NCBI GenBank assembly: GCA_016703325.1
Contig: JADJCH010000009.1
Location: 1-64,000, forward strand
Reading direction: 5' to 3'
DNA from: Burkholderiales bacterium
Lineage (GTDB): Bacteria; Pseudomonadota; Gammaproteobacteria; Burkholderiales; Burkholderiaceae_C
DNA length: 64,000 nt
Shown here piece by piece: positions 24,940 to 34,237 of the stretch. Under the pieces are notes generated by a model. It was not told the origin of the DNA, made no database searches, and worked only from the letters and a program-made list of their open reading frames with translations. The first letter of the stretch is position 1. Each line of letters begins with the position of its first letter. The position numbers were made by a program, and so were the translations under genes.

Positions 24940-27729
24940 TCATGGGGCTGCCGATCTTGCCTGACGACGAGCCCAGCCGCGAGTGGACGGTTTGCGCAGT
25001 GAAAGTGCCGAGATGTCCGATAGAGGGGCCACCTGGAAGTCCAGGTCGCTGCGGTTGCCGGTGAGCTGCAGCTGTTGGCCATCCAGTACCGCGTCCAGCA
25101 CCGGGTAACCGCCGCAGGCTTCGCCGCGCTGGCAAATGTAGCCGTCGTTGTCCAGGTCGGTCCCGGCGATCACCTGCAGCCTGCTGCGCGCGTAGCCGGT
25201 GGCGCTCCAGTGGTAGGCACCGATCAGATCGGAATAGGTGGCCTGGACCGTCAGTTGGTAGCTGTCATCGTCCGGATCCTGCAGCAGCACATAGACCGGC
25301 CCGAAGCCGCCCGCCCGGCTGACCCCTGCAGCGTTTTGGGTGATCGCCACCGGCACCGTGAACGAGCTGCGGCTGCCTCCGCTGACCAACACCGTGAGCG
25401 TCAGGTAGTGGCTGCCTTCGGTCAATGCGGTGCGGTTGGCGCTCAGGTTGTAGCTGCCCAGGCCGTTGCTGCCGACGGAGCTGCCGGCGCTGACCGTCAG
25501 CGCGGCGTCGCTGCTGGTCACGGCCGTGACCCGTTCGCTGCTGCTGCCGTTGAGTGACAGGGTCAGCGTGCCGGTGGACTGGAAGCTGCCGAAGTCCAGC
25601 GATGACGGCTCGGCCACCACCTCGCCTGCAGGGGTTGGCGGTACCGTTCCGATGCGGTTCAGCGCGGCGACCACCGCCTTGTCGGCGTTGATCAGGCCCC
25701 AGCCGTAGCGGGTGTCGCGCCCGGTGCTGCCCAGGTCGTCGGTGAGGCTGCCGTCGGCGAACAGGCTGTCCACCTCTTCGACCGCCAGTCCCGGGTGGAT
25801 GTAGCGCATCAGCGCCATCACGCCGGCCACATGGGGTGAGGCCATCGACGTGCCCTGCAGAAAGCCCAGGGTGTGGATGCGCGAGCCGCTGGTGTCGAAG
25901 GAGGCCATGGTGCTGAACACGCCATCGGGCTGGCCGTTGCCGGTGGTCGACTGCCCGGTGTTGCCGCCCGGGGCGGCCACGCGCACCGCGCTGCCGGTGT
26001 TGGAGTACGGCGCGATGCCCTTGTTCGGCTGCGTGGCGCTGACGGCGATCACGCCGTTGCAGTTGGCCGGCTGGCCGACGGTGGCGGCACTTTCGTTGCC
26101 GGTGGCTGCCACCACGATGACGCCGGCGCCGCGGGCTGCGGTGATGGCCTGCTGGAAGGCGCTGGAACAGCTGCCGCCGCCGCCCAGGCTCATGTTGATC
26201 ACATCGGCCCTCCGGCCCGGCAGCGCGCCGGAGCTGTTGCCCAGCCGCGCGGCATAGAGGATCGCATGGGCGATGTCGGAGGTACTGGCCCCTTCACCAC
26301 TGCCGAAGACGTTGAGCGGCAGGATCTGTGCCATCGGCGCCACGCCCGCTGCTCCTGCGCCATCGAAGGTCGAGGCGGCGATCGTGCCGGCCACATGGGT
26401 GCCATGGAACACCGAGTTGTCGGCTGTCGAGCTCTGGTCGTCGCCGGAGGCGATGCTGACGCCACCCACGAAGCTGCGTCCGTTGGAGTCCAGCTGCGGT
26501 GCGAGGTCCGGATGGGTGAGCACCACGCCGGAATCGATCACCGCCACCAGCGGGCGCTGGCTGGGCTGGGTGGCCAGGGCGTTGATGCGGTTGATCGCCT
26601 CCGGCAGCCGGATCTGCTCATAGTGCCAGCGCTGGTAGCCGTAGTAGCGGTCGTCGGGCGGGAAGCTGCCGATCGTGGCCGTGCGCCGCAGGATCCAGTC
26701 CGGTTCCACATAGGCATAGGCGCCGGTGGCGCGCAGCGCCTTGGCATAGCGCAGTGTGGTGGCCAGGGCCTCGATGCGCGACGGCGCTGCGTTCGCAGGG
26801 TTCGCGGCGCCGTCTGCGGCCAGTGCCGACTTCTGCCCGCGCTCGTCGAGTGCGGTCGACCGATCGTCGCCCTTCAGTCGCGCCAGCCCGGTGCGGCGTG
26901 CCGTGGCCGCAGCCGGCAGCCGCAGCATCTGCGGCCCCAGGCCGGTGGCGGCCTCCAGCGTCAGGCCCGCCTGGCTGCGCAGGCTGCGGTGATCGGCCAG
27001 GGACCGCGCGGCCATGGCCTTCGGGCTGCCCAAGGCATGCTCCCTTGCCAGCAGCGCCATGGTGCCAAAGGCGGCTGTGGCATTGCCGCAGCTGCTGCCG
27101 GTGCCGGGTGCGCCGATGCGCAGGCTGTAGATCGAGGCATTGCTGTAGGCGTAGGGGTTGATGTAGTAGCGGCCGGCGCGGGTGATCGCCACGCATTCAT
27201 AGCGGCTGTCCGTGCCGTCGGACGCGGCTGCCTGGTTGCCGTCCACGTCGTACACGTACAGGTCCACATCGCTGTCACCGGGGTCGGCAGCAAACTCCAG
27301 TTCGACCACCTGGCCGGCCTGCAGGTCGGCGACAAAGTAATCGTTGCGATCCCCCGCATCAAAGTTCTGGCCGGCTGCACCGGTACCCGGTTCGTTCACG
27401 GTGCCCGCCAGCAGCACGGGGGTGGAAATCGACTGCGCCCAGGCCGCATCGGGCAGGTCGGGGTCAGCGGGGTTGTCGTTGCGCCGGTAATTGGTTTGCC
27501 CCGGGTCGTTCAGGTCGGAGTCGACCGCCGAGGACTCGATCACCGCGATCGTGCCGGACAGGGCGTAGCTCGGTGTGCCGCCGCCGTTGTCACCGCCACC
27601 ATTGTCATTTTCATCGTCTCCTCCTCCCCCGCCGCCACCGCAGGCCACCAAGAGCAGCGCCAGCGCCAGCGCCAGTGCAGGTCCCAGCGGTCGGGAACGG
27701 GTGTGTTTTCGGTTGGGTGCGGTGTGCAT
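24940..27729 (-). CDS. Subtilisin-like S8 serine protease, lipoprotein
   Basis: A 929-residue secreted protease. ATG 27729 is preceded by AGGAAGG and starts a lipoprotein signal ending LLLVAC, followed by seven glycines and an Asp/Asn/Gly linker. A PPC-like beta-sandwich comes first (YFVADLQAGQVVELEFAAD, about residues 130-210), then a pro-region. The S8 catalytic domain has Asp in VAVIDSGV (about 397), His in HGTHVAGTIA (about 442) and Ser in GTSMASPHVAG (about 627). Two beta domains close the protein (LDFGSFQSTGTLTLSLNGSS and onward). All three catalytic residues are present. Lipidation plus the flexible linker suggest a cell-surface or outer-membrane enzyme. Confidence 0.93.
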   Translation of the reverse strand: MHTAPNRKHTRSRPLGPALALALALLLVACGGGGGGGDDENDNGGGDNGGGTPSYALSGTIAVIESSAVDSDLNDPGQTNYRRNDNPADPDLPDAAWAQSISTPVLLAGTVNEPGTGAAGQNFDAGDRNDYFVADLQAGQVVELEFAADPGDSDVDLYVYDVDGNQAAASDGTDSRYECVAITRAGRYYINPYAYSNASIYSLRIGAPGTGSSCGNATAAFGTMALLAREHALGSPKAMAARSLADHRSLRSQAGLTLEAATGLGPQMLRLPAAATARRTGLARLKGDDRSTALDERGQKSALAADGAANPANAAPSRIEALATTLRYAKALRATGAYAYVEPDWILRRTATIGSFPPDDRYYGYQRWHYEQIRLPEAINRINALATQPSQRPLVAVIDSGVVLTHPDLAPQLDSNGRSFVGGVSIASGDDQSSTADNSVFHGTHVAGTIAASTFDGAGAAGVAPMAQILPLNVFGSGEGASTSDIAHAILYAARLGNSSGALPGRRADVINMSLGGGGSCSSAFQQAITAARGAGVIVVAATGNESAATVGQPANCNGVIAVSATQPNKGIAPYSNTGSAVRVAAPGGNTGQSTTGNGQPDGVFSTMASFDTSGSRIHTLGFLQGTSMASPHVAGVMALMRYIHPGLAVEEVDSLFADGSLTDDLGSTGRDTRYGWGLINADKAVVAALNRIGTVPPTPAGEVVAEPSSLDFGSFQSTGTLTLSLNGSSSERVTAVTSSDAALTVSAGSSVGSNGLGSYNLSANRTALTEGSHYLTLTVLVSGGSRSSFTVPVAITQNAAGVSRAGGFGPVYVLLQDPDDDSYQLTVQATYSDLIGAYHWSATGYARSRLQVIAGTDLDNDGYICQRGEACGGYPVLDAVLDGQQLQLTGNRSDLDFQVAPLSDISALSLRKPSTRGWARRQARSAAP

Positions 27730-27968
27730 CGGGGTGCCTTCCTGCCTGTGGATGACGATCCGTTCGACGCCGCAGACGGGCCGCGGCGTGACGTGATTCA
27801 CAAAAAATGATAAACCCCAATCCACGGTTGACTTCCAGCGTCCGTCCGGGGACAGGGCGCCACAGGTGCTGTCCGGGGGGCCGCGGGGCTGCTATCGTGG
27901 GCGATCTGCCACAGCCTGGCGGGCCGGGAGATCCCGCGCTGCGGACTCGCCCGGACGCCTTCCGGACG

Positions 27969-28934
27969 ATGAACCTGCTCGACGCCCTGCGTTACCTCAC
28001 CGCCCTGGAGCAGCACCGCCACTTCGGCCGCGCGGCGCAGGCCTGCCACATCACCCAGCCGGCGCTGTCGAATGCCCTGCGGGCGCTGGAGGCCGACATG
28101 GGCGTGGCCATCGTGCGGCGCGGCCGCAGCTACGAGGGCCTGACGCCCGAAGGTGAGCGGGTGCTGGCCAGCGCGCGGCGCATGCTGCACGAACACGAAC
28201 GCCTGCGTCAGGATCTGGCCAGCACCTCCAGCCAGGCCAGTGGCGTGCTGCACCTGGGCTCGGTGCCCTCGGCCCTGCCGGTGGCGGCACAGTTCGCGGT
28301 CTGGCTGCAGCGCGAGCATCCGGGGGTCAAGGTCCTGCTGCGCTCGCTGAGCTCGCCGGCCATCGACGCCGGGCTGGAGAACCTGACGCTGGACCTGGCG
28401 CTGGGCTACATCGACCGCCCTGCCGAAGGTGGGCGCCGCCGCCAGACCTGGCCCCAGTACGAAGAGCACTACTTTGCCGTGCTCGATGCCGCGGCGCAGG
28501 GTGCTGGCAGTGGTGTATCGGCCGGACCTGCGACGCCGCTGTGCTGGGCCGACCTGGCCGGACGCCGCCTGGTACTGCTGGCGCCGGAGATGCACCACCG
28601 CGCCATCGTCGATGCCGCGCTGCGCGAAGGTGGTGTACCGGCCGATGCGGTTCAGGTGGCAGTGGAGACCGACTCGGTGCTGGCGCTGGTCGCCGCGGTG
28701 CAGGCCGGCGGCCTGGCCTCCGTGTTGCCTGGGGCGCTGGTGCGCAGCTTGCACCCGTCGGCCGCGCTGGTGGTGCACCCGCTGGAGGCTCCCACGGTGC
28801 GCACCGCCGTGGGCTGGATGGGCCGGCCCAGCGAGCAGACCTCGCGGGTGGTGGCCGCAGCGCTGGCGCTGGCCGAGTCCGACGCCTGGCGGGCGCACCT
28901 GCCGCGGCTGAGCGGGGCGCTGCCAACGCCATGA
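27969..28934 (+). CDS. fdsR: LysR-type regulator of formate dehydrogenase
   Basis: A 321-residue LysR-family transcription factor with an N-terminal winged helix-turn-helix (YLTALEQHRHFGRAAQACHI then TQPALSNALRALEADMG, residues 9-45) and a C-terminal effector domain of periplasmic-binding-protein fold. It lies directly upstream of fdsGBAD on the same strand. In Cupriavidus necator the LysR protein FdsR controls the fds operon, so the name rests on context plus family. A T-N11-A dyad in the 176-base gap after it is the likely binding site. The ATG at 27969 matches the usual family N-terminus MNLLDALRY. Confidence 0.85.
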   Translation: MNLLDALRYLTALEQHRHFGRAAQACHITQPALSNALRALEADMGVAIVRRGRSYEGLTPEGERVLASARRMLHEHERLRQDLASTSSQASGVLHLGSVPSALPVAAQFAVWLQREHPGVKVLLRSLSSPAIDAGLENLTLDLALGYIDRPAEGGRRRQTWPQYEEHYFAVLDAAAQGAGSGVSAGPATPLCWADLAGRRLVLLAPEMHHRAIVDAALREGGVPADAVQVAVETDSVLALVAAVQAGGLASVLPGALVRSLHPSAALVVHPLEAPTVRTAVGWMGRPSEQTSRVVAAALALAESDAWRAHLPRLSGALPTP

Positions 28935-28954
28935 AGTGATCCGCGGATCACTTC
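28933..28954. promoter_or_regulatory. 22-bp perfect palindrome at the fdsR stop codon
   Basis: Each half reads gaagtgatccg with no spacer, and the left half overlaps the fdsR stop codon. As RNA it would form a strong hairpin, so it may end the fdsR transcript; as DNA it may be an operator in front of fdsG. It has no T run. Confidence 0.5.
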
Positions 28955-28955
28955 C

Positions 28956-28970
28956 ATTCAAGGATTGAAT
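28956..28970. promoter_or_regulatory. Candidate LysR (FdsR) operator, T-N11-A dyad
   Basis: attcaa-gga-ttgaat is a perfect 6+6 inverted repeat with a three-base spacer and contains the T-N11-A core recognised by LysR-type regulators. It lies about 140 bases upstream of the fdsG start and immediately downstream of fdsR, the expected place for control of the fds operon. Confidence 0.55.
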
Positions 28971-29110
28971 CGAACCCTTTCCCGATTCCATTGGACGCGC
29001 CCCCACCTCCCGGCCGATAGTGCGGTTTCAGGCGCCGACGTTGCGCCGTCCCTGCGCAGCTCCTCTTCGGGTGACGCGCAGGCACACCGCCGAGGAGACC
29101 CGTCCGATGA

Positions 29111-29659
29111 ATGCGCCCGACCGGGCCGCCGCTGCCCCCTCAGCCGGTGGCCCCTGCCCCCCAACTGAATCCCGCCGAGCAGGCGGTGGTCGACGCGGTG
29201 CTGGCCGAGCGCCGCCACCTGGTTGGTGCCCTGCTGCCCATCCTGCACGGCATCCAGGACCGCCTGGGCTATGTGCCGCCCGGCGCCCAGCCGGTGATCG
29301 CGCGGGCGCTGCACCTGTCGCGCGCCGAGGTGCACGGCGTCGTCACCTTCTACCACCACTTCCGCAGCGAGCCGGCCGGCCGCCACGTGCTGCAGGTCTG
29401 CCGGGCCGAGTCCTGCCAGGCCTGTGGCGGCGAGGCGCTGCTGGCCCAGGCCCGCGCGCGGCTGGGCTGCAGCGAGGCCGCGCCGACCAACGCCGCGCGC
29501 AGCCACACGGTGGAGCCCACCTACTGCCTGGGCCTGTGCGCCCAGTCGCCCGCAGCGATGCTCGACGGCCACCTGCACGCCCGCCTGACGCCGGCCAGGC
29601 TGGACGCGCTGCTGGCTGCGACGGAATCAGCCGCAGAACCGACGGGAGCCACGGCATGA
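29111..29659 (+). CDS. fdsG: Formate dehydrogenase gamma subunit, NuoE-like
   Basis: The small [2Fe-2S] subunit of the soluble NAD-dependent molybdenum formate dehydrogenase FdsGBAD, equivalent to NuoE. The 182-residue protein has LVGALLPILHGIQDRLGYVP, VHGVVTFYHHFRSEP, and the thioredoxin-like cluster site with two cysteine pairs (VCRAESCQACGG and YCLGLCAQSPA). The frame requires ATG 29111; another ATG four bases upstream (29107), nearer the AGGAGA site, is in a different frame that reads MNAPDRAAAAP. A one-base indel in this first stretch cannot be excluded. Its stop overlaps the fdsB start (ATGA). Confidence 0.93.
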   Translation: MRPTGPPLPPQPVAPAPQLNPAEQAVVDAVLAERRHLVGALLPILHGIQDRLGYVPPGAQPVIARALHLSRAEVHGVVTFYHHFRSEPAGRHVLQVCRAESCQACGGEALLAQARARLGCSEAAPTNAARSHTVEPTYCLGLCAQSPAAMLDGHLHARLTPARLDALLAATESAAEPTGATA

Positions 29660-31257
29660 GCACGACCCTGACCCTGTACGTGCCCCGCGACAGCGCCGCC
29701 CTCGCGGTGGGCGCCGACGCGGTGGCCGACGCCCTGCGCGCCCAGGCCGCCGCCAGCGGCAGCGAGTTGACCCTGGTCCGCAACGGCTCGCGCGGCCTGC
29801 TCTGGCTGGAGGCGCTGGTCGAGGTGGCCACGCCGCAGGGCAGGGTCGCCTACGGCCCGGTGGCGCCTGAGGACGTGCCCACACTCTGGCCGGCGCTGCT
29901 CGCCGATGCGGCGGTCCAGGGCGGCAGTCACCCGCTGCGCCAGGGCCTGACCGAGCAGATCCCCTACCTGGCACGCCAGGAGCGGCTGACCTTCGCCCGC
30001 GTCGGTGTCACCGACCCCCTGTCGCTGGACGACTACGCCGCCCACGAGGGCTGGGCCGGCCTGAAGGCGGCGGTGGGCCAGAACAGCGCGGCCATCCTGC
30101 AGGCGGTGACGCACTCCGGCCTGCGCGGGCGGGGTGGCGCGGCCTTCCCGGCCGGCATCAAGTGGCGCACCGTGGCGGGCGCGGCCGGGCCGGTCAAGTA
30201 CGTGGTCTGCAACGCCGACGAGGGCGACTCCGGCACCTTCGCCGACCGCATGGTGATGGAGGGTGACCCCTACCTGCTGATCGAGGGCATGGCGATCGCC
30301 GCGCTGGCGGTGGGCGCGCAGGCGGGTTTCATCTACGTGCGCTCCGAGTACCCGCAGGCGGTGGCGGTGCTGGCCGAGGCGATCGAGCGGGCCACGCAGG
30401 CCGGCTGGATCGGCGCCGACGTGGTCGGCAGCGGCAAGCGCTTCGACCTGCAGGTGCGCATGGGCGCGGGCTCCTACGTCTGCGGCGAGGAGACCGCGAT
30501 GCTGGAGAGCCTGGAGGGCCGGCGTGGCATCGTGCGCGCCAAGCCGCCGCTGCCGGCGCTGCAAGGCCTGTTCGGCCAGCCGACCGTGATCAACAACGTG
30601 CTGACCTTCGCCGCGGTGCCGACCCTCCTGGCGCGGGGCGCCGACTTTTATCGGAACTACGGCGTCGGCCGCTCGCACGGCACGCTGCCCTTCCAGCTGG
30701 CCGGCAACATCGCCCACGGCGGGCTGGTCGAGAAGGCCTTCGGCCTGACGCTGCGCGAGCTGCTCTTCGACTTCGGCGGCGGCACGCGCAGCGGCCGGCC
30801 GATCAAGGCGGTGCAGGTGGGCGGCCCGCTGGGCGCCTATGTGCCCGAGTCGCAGTGGGACGTGCCGCTGGACTACGAGGCCTATGCCGCCATCGGCGCG
30901 GTGGTGGGCCACGGTGGCATCGTGGTGCACGACGACACGGCGGACCTGGCCGCACTGGCGCGCTACGCGATGGAGTTCTGCGCCCTCGAGAGCTGCGGCA
31001 AGTGCACACCCTGCCGCATCGGCTCCACCCGCGGCGTCGAGGTGATCGACCGCCTCGTCGCCAACCGCGGCAACCCGGCGGTGCACGAGCAGCAGGTGAC
31101 GCTGCTGCGCGACCTCTGCGACACGATGCTCGGCGGCAGCCTCTGCGCGATGGGCGGCATGACGCCCTACCCGGTGCTGTCGGCGCTGAACCACTACCCG
31201 GCGGACTTCGGCCTGGCTCCGGCACAGGTGGCCTCCGAATCCGCCGCGGCCACCTGA
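29656..31257 (+). CDS. fdsB: Formate dehydrogenase beta subunit, NuoF-like
   Basis: The 533-residue diaphorase subunit that binds FMN, NAD+ and a [4Fe-4S] cluster and passes electrons from formate oxidation to NAD+. It is a fusion of a divergent thioredoxin-like N-terminus (about residues 1-110) and a NuoF core: GLRGRGGAAFPAGIKW and VVCNADEGDSGTFADR (NADH/FMN site), MGAGSYVCGEETAML, and the cluster ligands in ESCGKCTPCRIG (about residue 450). It starts within the fdsG stop codon and is followed after ten bases by fdsA, indicating one tightly coupled operon. Confidence 0.96.
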   Translation: MSTTLTLYVPRDSAALAVGADAVADALRAQAAASGSELTLVRNGSRGLLWLEALVEVATPQGRVAYGPVAPEDVPTLWPALLADAAVQGGSHPLRQGLTEQIPYLARQERLTFARVGVTDPLSLDDYAAHEGWAGLKAAVGQNSAAILQAVTHSGLRGRGGAAFPAGIKWRTVAGAAGPVKYVVCNADEGDSGTFADRMVMEGDPYLLIEGMAIAALAVGAQAGFIYVRSEYPQAVAVLAEAIERATQAGWIGADVVGSGKRFDLQVRMGAGSYVCGEETAMLESLEGRRGIVRAKPPLPALQGLFGQPTVINNVLTFAAVPTLLARGADFYRNYGVGRSHGTLPFQLAGNIAHGGLVEKAFGLTLRELLFDFGGGTRSGRPIKAVQVGGPLGAYVPESQWDVPLDYEAYAAIGAVVGHGGIVVHDDTADLAALARYAMEFCALESCGKCTPCRIGSTRGVEVIDRLVANRGNPAVHEQQVTLLRDLCDTMLGGSLCAMGGMTPYPVLSALNHYPADFGLAPAQVASESAAAT

Positions 31258-31267
31258 GGAGACCGTG

Positions 31268-34237
31268 ATGAACGCTCCCGCACAACCCCTTCACTTCCAC
31301 CGCGCACGCCCCCAGCCCGCGCGCCACGCCGAGTGCGACCACGGCACGCCCGCGGTGGTCAGCGACGAGGTCGTCACGCTGACCATCGACGGCTTCGAGG
31401 TCAGCGTGCCCAAGGGCACGTCGCTGATGCGCGCGGCCATCGACGCCGGCATCCAGGTGCCCAGGCTCTGCGCCACCGACATGCTCGAGCCCTTCGGCTC
31501 CTGCCGGCTCTGCCTGGTGGAGATCGAGGGCCGCCGCGGCACACCGGCCTCCTGCACCACACCCGCCGAAGCCGGCCTCGTGGTGCGCACCCAGAGCCCC
31601 AGGCTGCAGCAACTGCGCCGCGGCGTGATGGAGCTCTACCTCTCCGACCACCCGCTGGACTGCCTGACCTGCGCCGCCAATGGCGATTGCGAGCTGCAGG
31701 ACATGGCCGGCGTGGTCGGCCTGAGGAATGTTCGGTATGGCGTGGGCGACCAGGTCGTCGCCGGGCGCAGCGGCCGCCACCACCTGGACAGCCTCAAGGA
31801 CGAGTCCAACCCCTACTTCACCTACGACGCCAGCAAGTGCATCGTCTGCAACCGCTGCGTGCGCGCCTGCGAGGAGGTGCAGGGCACCTTTGCGCTGACG
31901 ATCAGCGGGCGCGGTTTCGAGTCCCGCGTGTCGCCGGGCATGAGCGAGCCCTTCATGGGCAGCGAGTGCGTCTCCTGCGGCGCCTGCGTGCAGGCCTGCC
32001 CGACCGCCACGCTGGTGGAAAAGTCGGTCATCGAGGCCGGCCAGCCCGAGCACAGCGTGATCACCACCTGCGCCTACTGCGGCGTGGGCTGTTCGTTCAA
32101 AGCTGAAATGAAGGGCACGCAGGTCGTGCGCATGGTGCCCTGGAAGGACGGCAAGGCCAACGAGGGCCACAGCTGCATCAAGGGCCGCTTCGCCTGGGGC
32201 TACGCCACCCACAAGGACCGCATCACGAAGCCGATGATCCGCGCGAAGATCACCGACCCCTGGCGCGAGGTCAGCTGGGAGGAGGCGCTCTCGCATGCCG
32301 CCAGCGAGTTCCGCCGCATCCAGGCCACCCACGGGCGCGACTCGGTCGGTGGCATCACGTCGAGCCGCTGCACCAACGAGGAAACCTACCTGGTGCAGAA
32401 GCTGATCCGCGCGGCCTTCGGCAGCAACAACGTCGACACCTGCGCCCGCGTCTGCCACTCGCCTACCGGCTACGGCCTGGGCCAGACCTTCGGCACCTCG
32501 GCGGGCACGCAGACTTTCAAGTCGGTCGAGCAGGCCGACGTGGTGATGGTGATCGGCGCCAACCCCAGCGAGGGGCACCCGGTGTTTGCCTCGCGGCTGA
32601 AGAAGCGCATCCGTGGAGATGGGAAACGACCCGGCGCGAAGCTGATCGTCGTCGACCCGCGCCGCATCGACCTGGTCGATGCCCCGCACGTGCACGCCGA
32701 CTTCCACCTGCAGCTCAAGCCTGGCACCAACGTCGCGGTGATCACCGCGCTGGCGCATGTGGTCGTCACCGAAGGGCTGGTCAACGAGGCCTATGTGGCC
32801 GAGCGCTGCGACGACCCCAGCTACCAACAGTGGCGTGCGTTCGTCGCCCGGCCGGAGAACTCGCCCGAGGCACTGGAGGCCGTCAGCGGCGTGCCGGCGG
32901 CCACCGTGCGCGGCGCGGCGCGGCTCTATGCACAGGGTGGCAGGTCAGGCGGCAACAGCGCGATCTACTACGGCCTGGGCGTCACCGAGCACGCGCAGGG
33001 CTCGACGATGGTGATCGGCATCGCCAACCTGGCGATGGCCTGCGGCATGGTCGGGCGCGAGGGCGTGGGCGTGAACCCGCTGCGCGGCCAGAACAACGTG
33101 CAGGGCAGCTGCGACATGGGCAGCTTCCCGCACGAGCTGCCGGGCTACCGCCACATCAGCGACACGACGGTGCGCTCGCAGTTCGAGGCGGCCTGGGGCG
33201 TGACGCTCAACCCCGAGCCGGGCCTGCGCATCCCCAACATGCTCGACGCCGCGCTGGAGGGCAGCTTCAAGGGCCTGTACGTGCAGGGCGAGGACCCGGC
33301 GCAGTCCGACCCCAACACCCAGCACGTGGCCGCCGCGCTGTCGGCGATGGAGTGCGTGGTGGTGCAGGACATCTTCCTGAACGAGACCGCCAAGTACGCC
33401 CACGTCTTCCTGCCCGGCGCCAGCTTCCTGGAGAAGGACGGCACCTTCACCAACGCCGAGCGCCGCATCAGCCGCGTGCGCCAGGTCATGCCGCCGCTGG
33501 CCGGCAAGGCGGACTGGGAGGTCACCCAGGCGCTGGCCAACGCGCTGGGCTACCCGATGGCCTACCAGCACCCCGAGCAGATCATGGAAGAGATCGCCGC
33601 GCTCACGCCCAGCTTTGCTGGCGTGAGCTACGAGAAGATCGAGCGCCTGGGCAGCCTGCAGTGGCCCTGCAACGAGGGCACCGAGGAGGCCGGCACCGCG
33701 ACCATGCACATCGAGCGCTTCGTGCGCGGCAAGGGCCGCTTCTTCCCGACCCAGTACGTCGCCAGCGAGGAGAAGGTGACGCGGCGTTTCCCGCTCATCC
33801 TCACCACCGGCCGGGTGCTGAGCCAGTACAACGTCGGCGCGCAGACCCGCCGCACCGAGAACAGCCGCTGGCACGAGGAGGACCGCCTGGAGATCCACCC
33901 CCACGACGCCGAGGAGCGTGGCGTGAAGCACGGCGACTGGGTGGGCATCACCAGCCGCGCCGGCGAGACGGTGCTGCGCGCCGACGTCACCGAGCGGGTG
34001 CAGCCGGGCGTGGTCTACACCACCTTCCACTTCCCCGAATCGGGCGCCAACGTGATCACCACCGACTCGTCGGACTGGGCCACCAACTGCCCGGAGTACA
34101 AGGTGACCGCGGTGCAGGTCAGCAAGGTCAGCCAGCTCGGCCACCTGAGCGAGTGGCAACAGGGCTACGCACGCTTCAGCCGCCACCAGGAGGAGCTGCT
34201 GGCTCAGGCACATCAACCGGTAGAGGCCGTGAAATGA
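31268..34237 (+). CDS. fdsA: Formate dehydrogenase alpha subunit, molybdenum catalytic
   Basis: The 989-residue catalytic subunit that oxidises formate to CO2 at a bis-molybdopterin guanine dinucleotide centre. The N-terminal third is NuoG-like: a [2Fe-2S] site (SCRLCLVEIEGRRG), a His-ligated cluster (DHPLDCLTCAANGDCELQD) and two [4Fe-4S] motifs (CIVCNRCVRACEEVQG, CVSCGACVQACPT). The molybdopterin domain follows, with CAYCGVGCSF for its own cluster and the conserved molybdenum-ligand cysteine within CARVCHSPTGYGLG (about residue 390). ATG 31268 follows GAGGAGA; an in-frame GTG lies three bases earlier. Its stop overlaps fdsD by four bases, leaving no room for the usual fdsC. Confidence 0.97.
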   Translation: MNAPAQPLHFHRARPQPARHAECDHGTPAVVSDEVVTLTIDGFEVSVPKGTSLMRAAIDAGIQVPRLCATDMLEPFGSCRLCLVEIEGRRGTPASCTTPAEAGLVVRTQSPRLQQLRRGVMELYLSDHPLDCLTCAANGDCELQDMAGVVGLRNVRYGVGDQVVAGRSGRHHLDSLKDESNPYFTYDASKCIVCNRCVRACEEVQGTFALTISGRGFESRVSPGMSEPFMGSECVSCGACVQACPTATLVEKSVIEAGQPEHSVITTCAYCGVGCSFKAEMKGTQVVRMVPWKDGKANEGHSCIKGRFAWGYATHKDRITKPMIRAKITDPWREVSWEEALSHAASEFRRIQATHGRDSVGGITSSRCTNEETYLVQKLIRAAFGSNNVDTCARVCHSPTGYGLGQTFGTSAGTQTFKSVEQADVVMVIGANPSEGHPVFASRLKKRIRGDGKRPGAKLIVVDPRRIDLVDAPHVHADFHLQLKPGTNVAVITALAHVVVTEGLVNEAYVAERCDDPSYQQWRAFVARPENSPEALEAVSGVPAATVRGAARLYAQGGRSGGNSAIYYGLGVTEHAQGSTMVIGIANLAMACGMVGREGVGVNPLRGQNNVQGSCDMGSFPHELPGYRHISDTTVRSQFEAAWGVTLNPEPGLRIPNMLDAALEGSFKGLYVQGEDPAQSDPNTQHVAAALSAMECVVVQDIFLNETAKYAHVFLPGASFLEKDGTFTNAERRISRVRQVMPPLAGKADWEVTQALANALGYPMAYQHPEQIMEEIAALTPSFAGVSYEKIERLGSLQWPCNEGTEEAGTATMHIERFVRGKGRFFPTQYVASEEKVTRRFPLILTTGRVLSQYNVGAQTRRTENSRWHEEDRLEIHPHDAEERGVKHGDWVGITSRAGETVLRADVTERVQPGVVYTTFHFPESGANVITTDSSDWATNCPEYKVTAVQVSKVSQLGHLSEWQQGYARFSRHQEELLAQAHQPVEAVK

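Noticed and set aside
25873..27810. A 645-codon open frame opposite the subtilisin-like gene
   Set aside because: Antisense shadow of an intact protease with a complete catalytic triad; repetitive Gly/Arg/His composition and no domain.
29107..29160. fdsG starting at ATG 29107
   Set aside because: That ATG is in a different frame from the NuoE-like sequence; only 29111 reads into the conserved region, unless a one-base indel exists.
30803..32827. A 674-codon minus-strand frame across fdsB and fdsA
   Set aside because: Antisense to two well-supported formate dehydrogenase subunits; no ribosome-binding site or motif.
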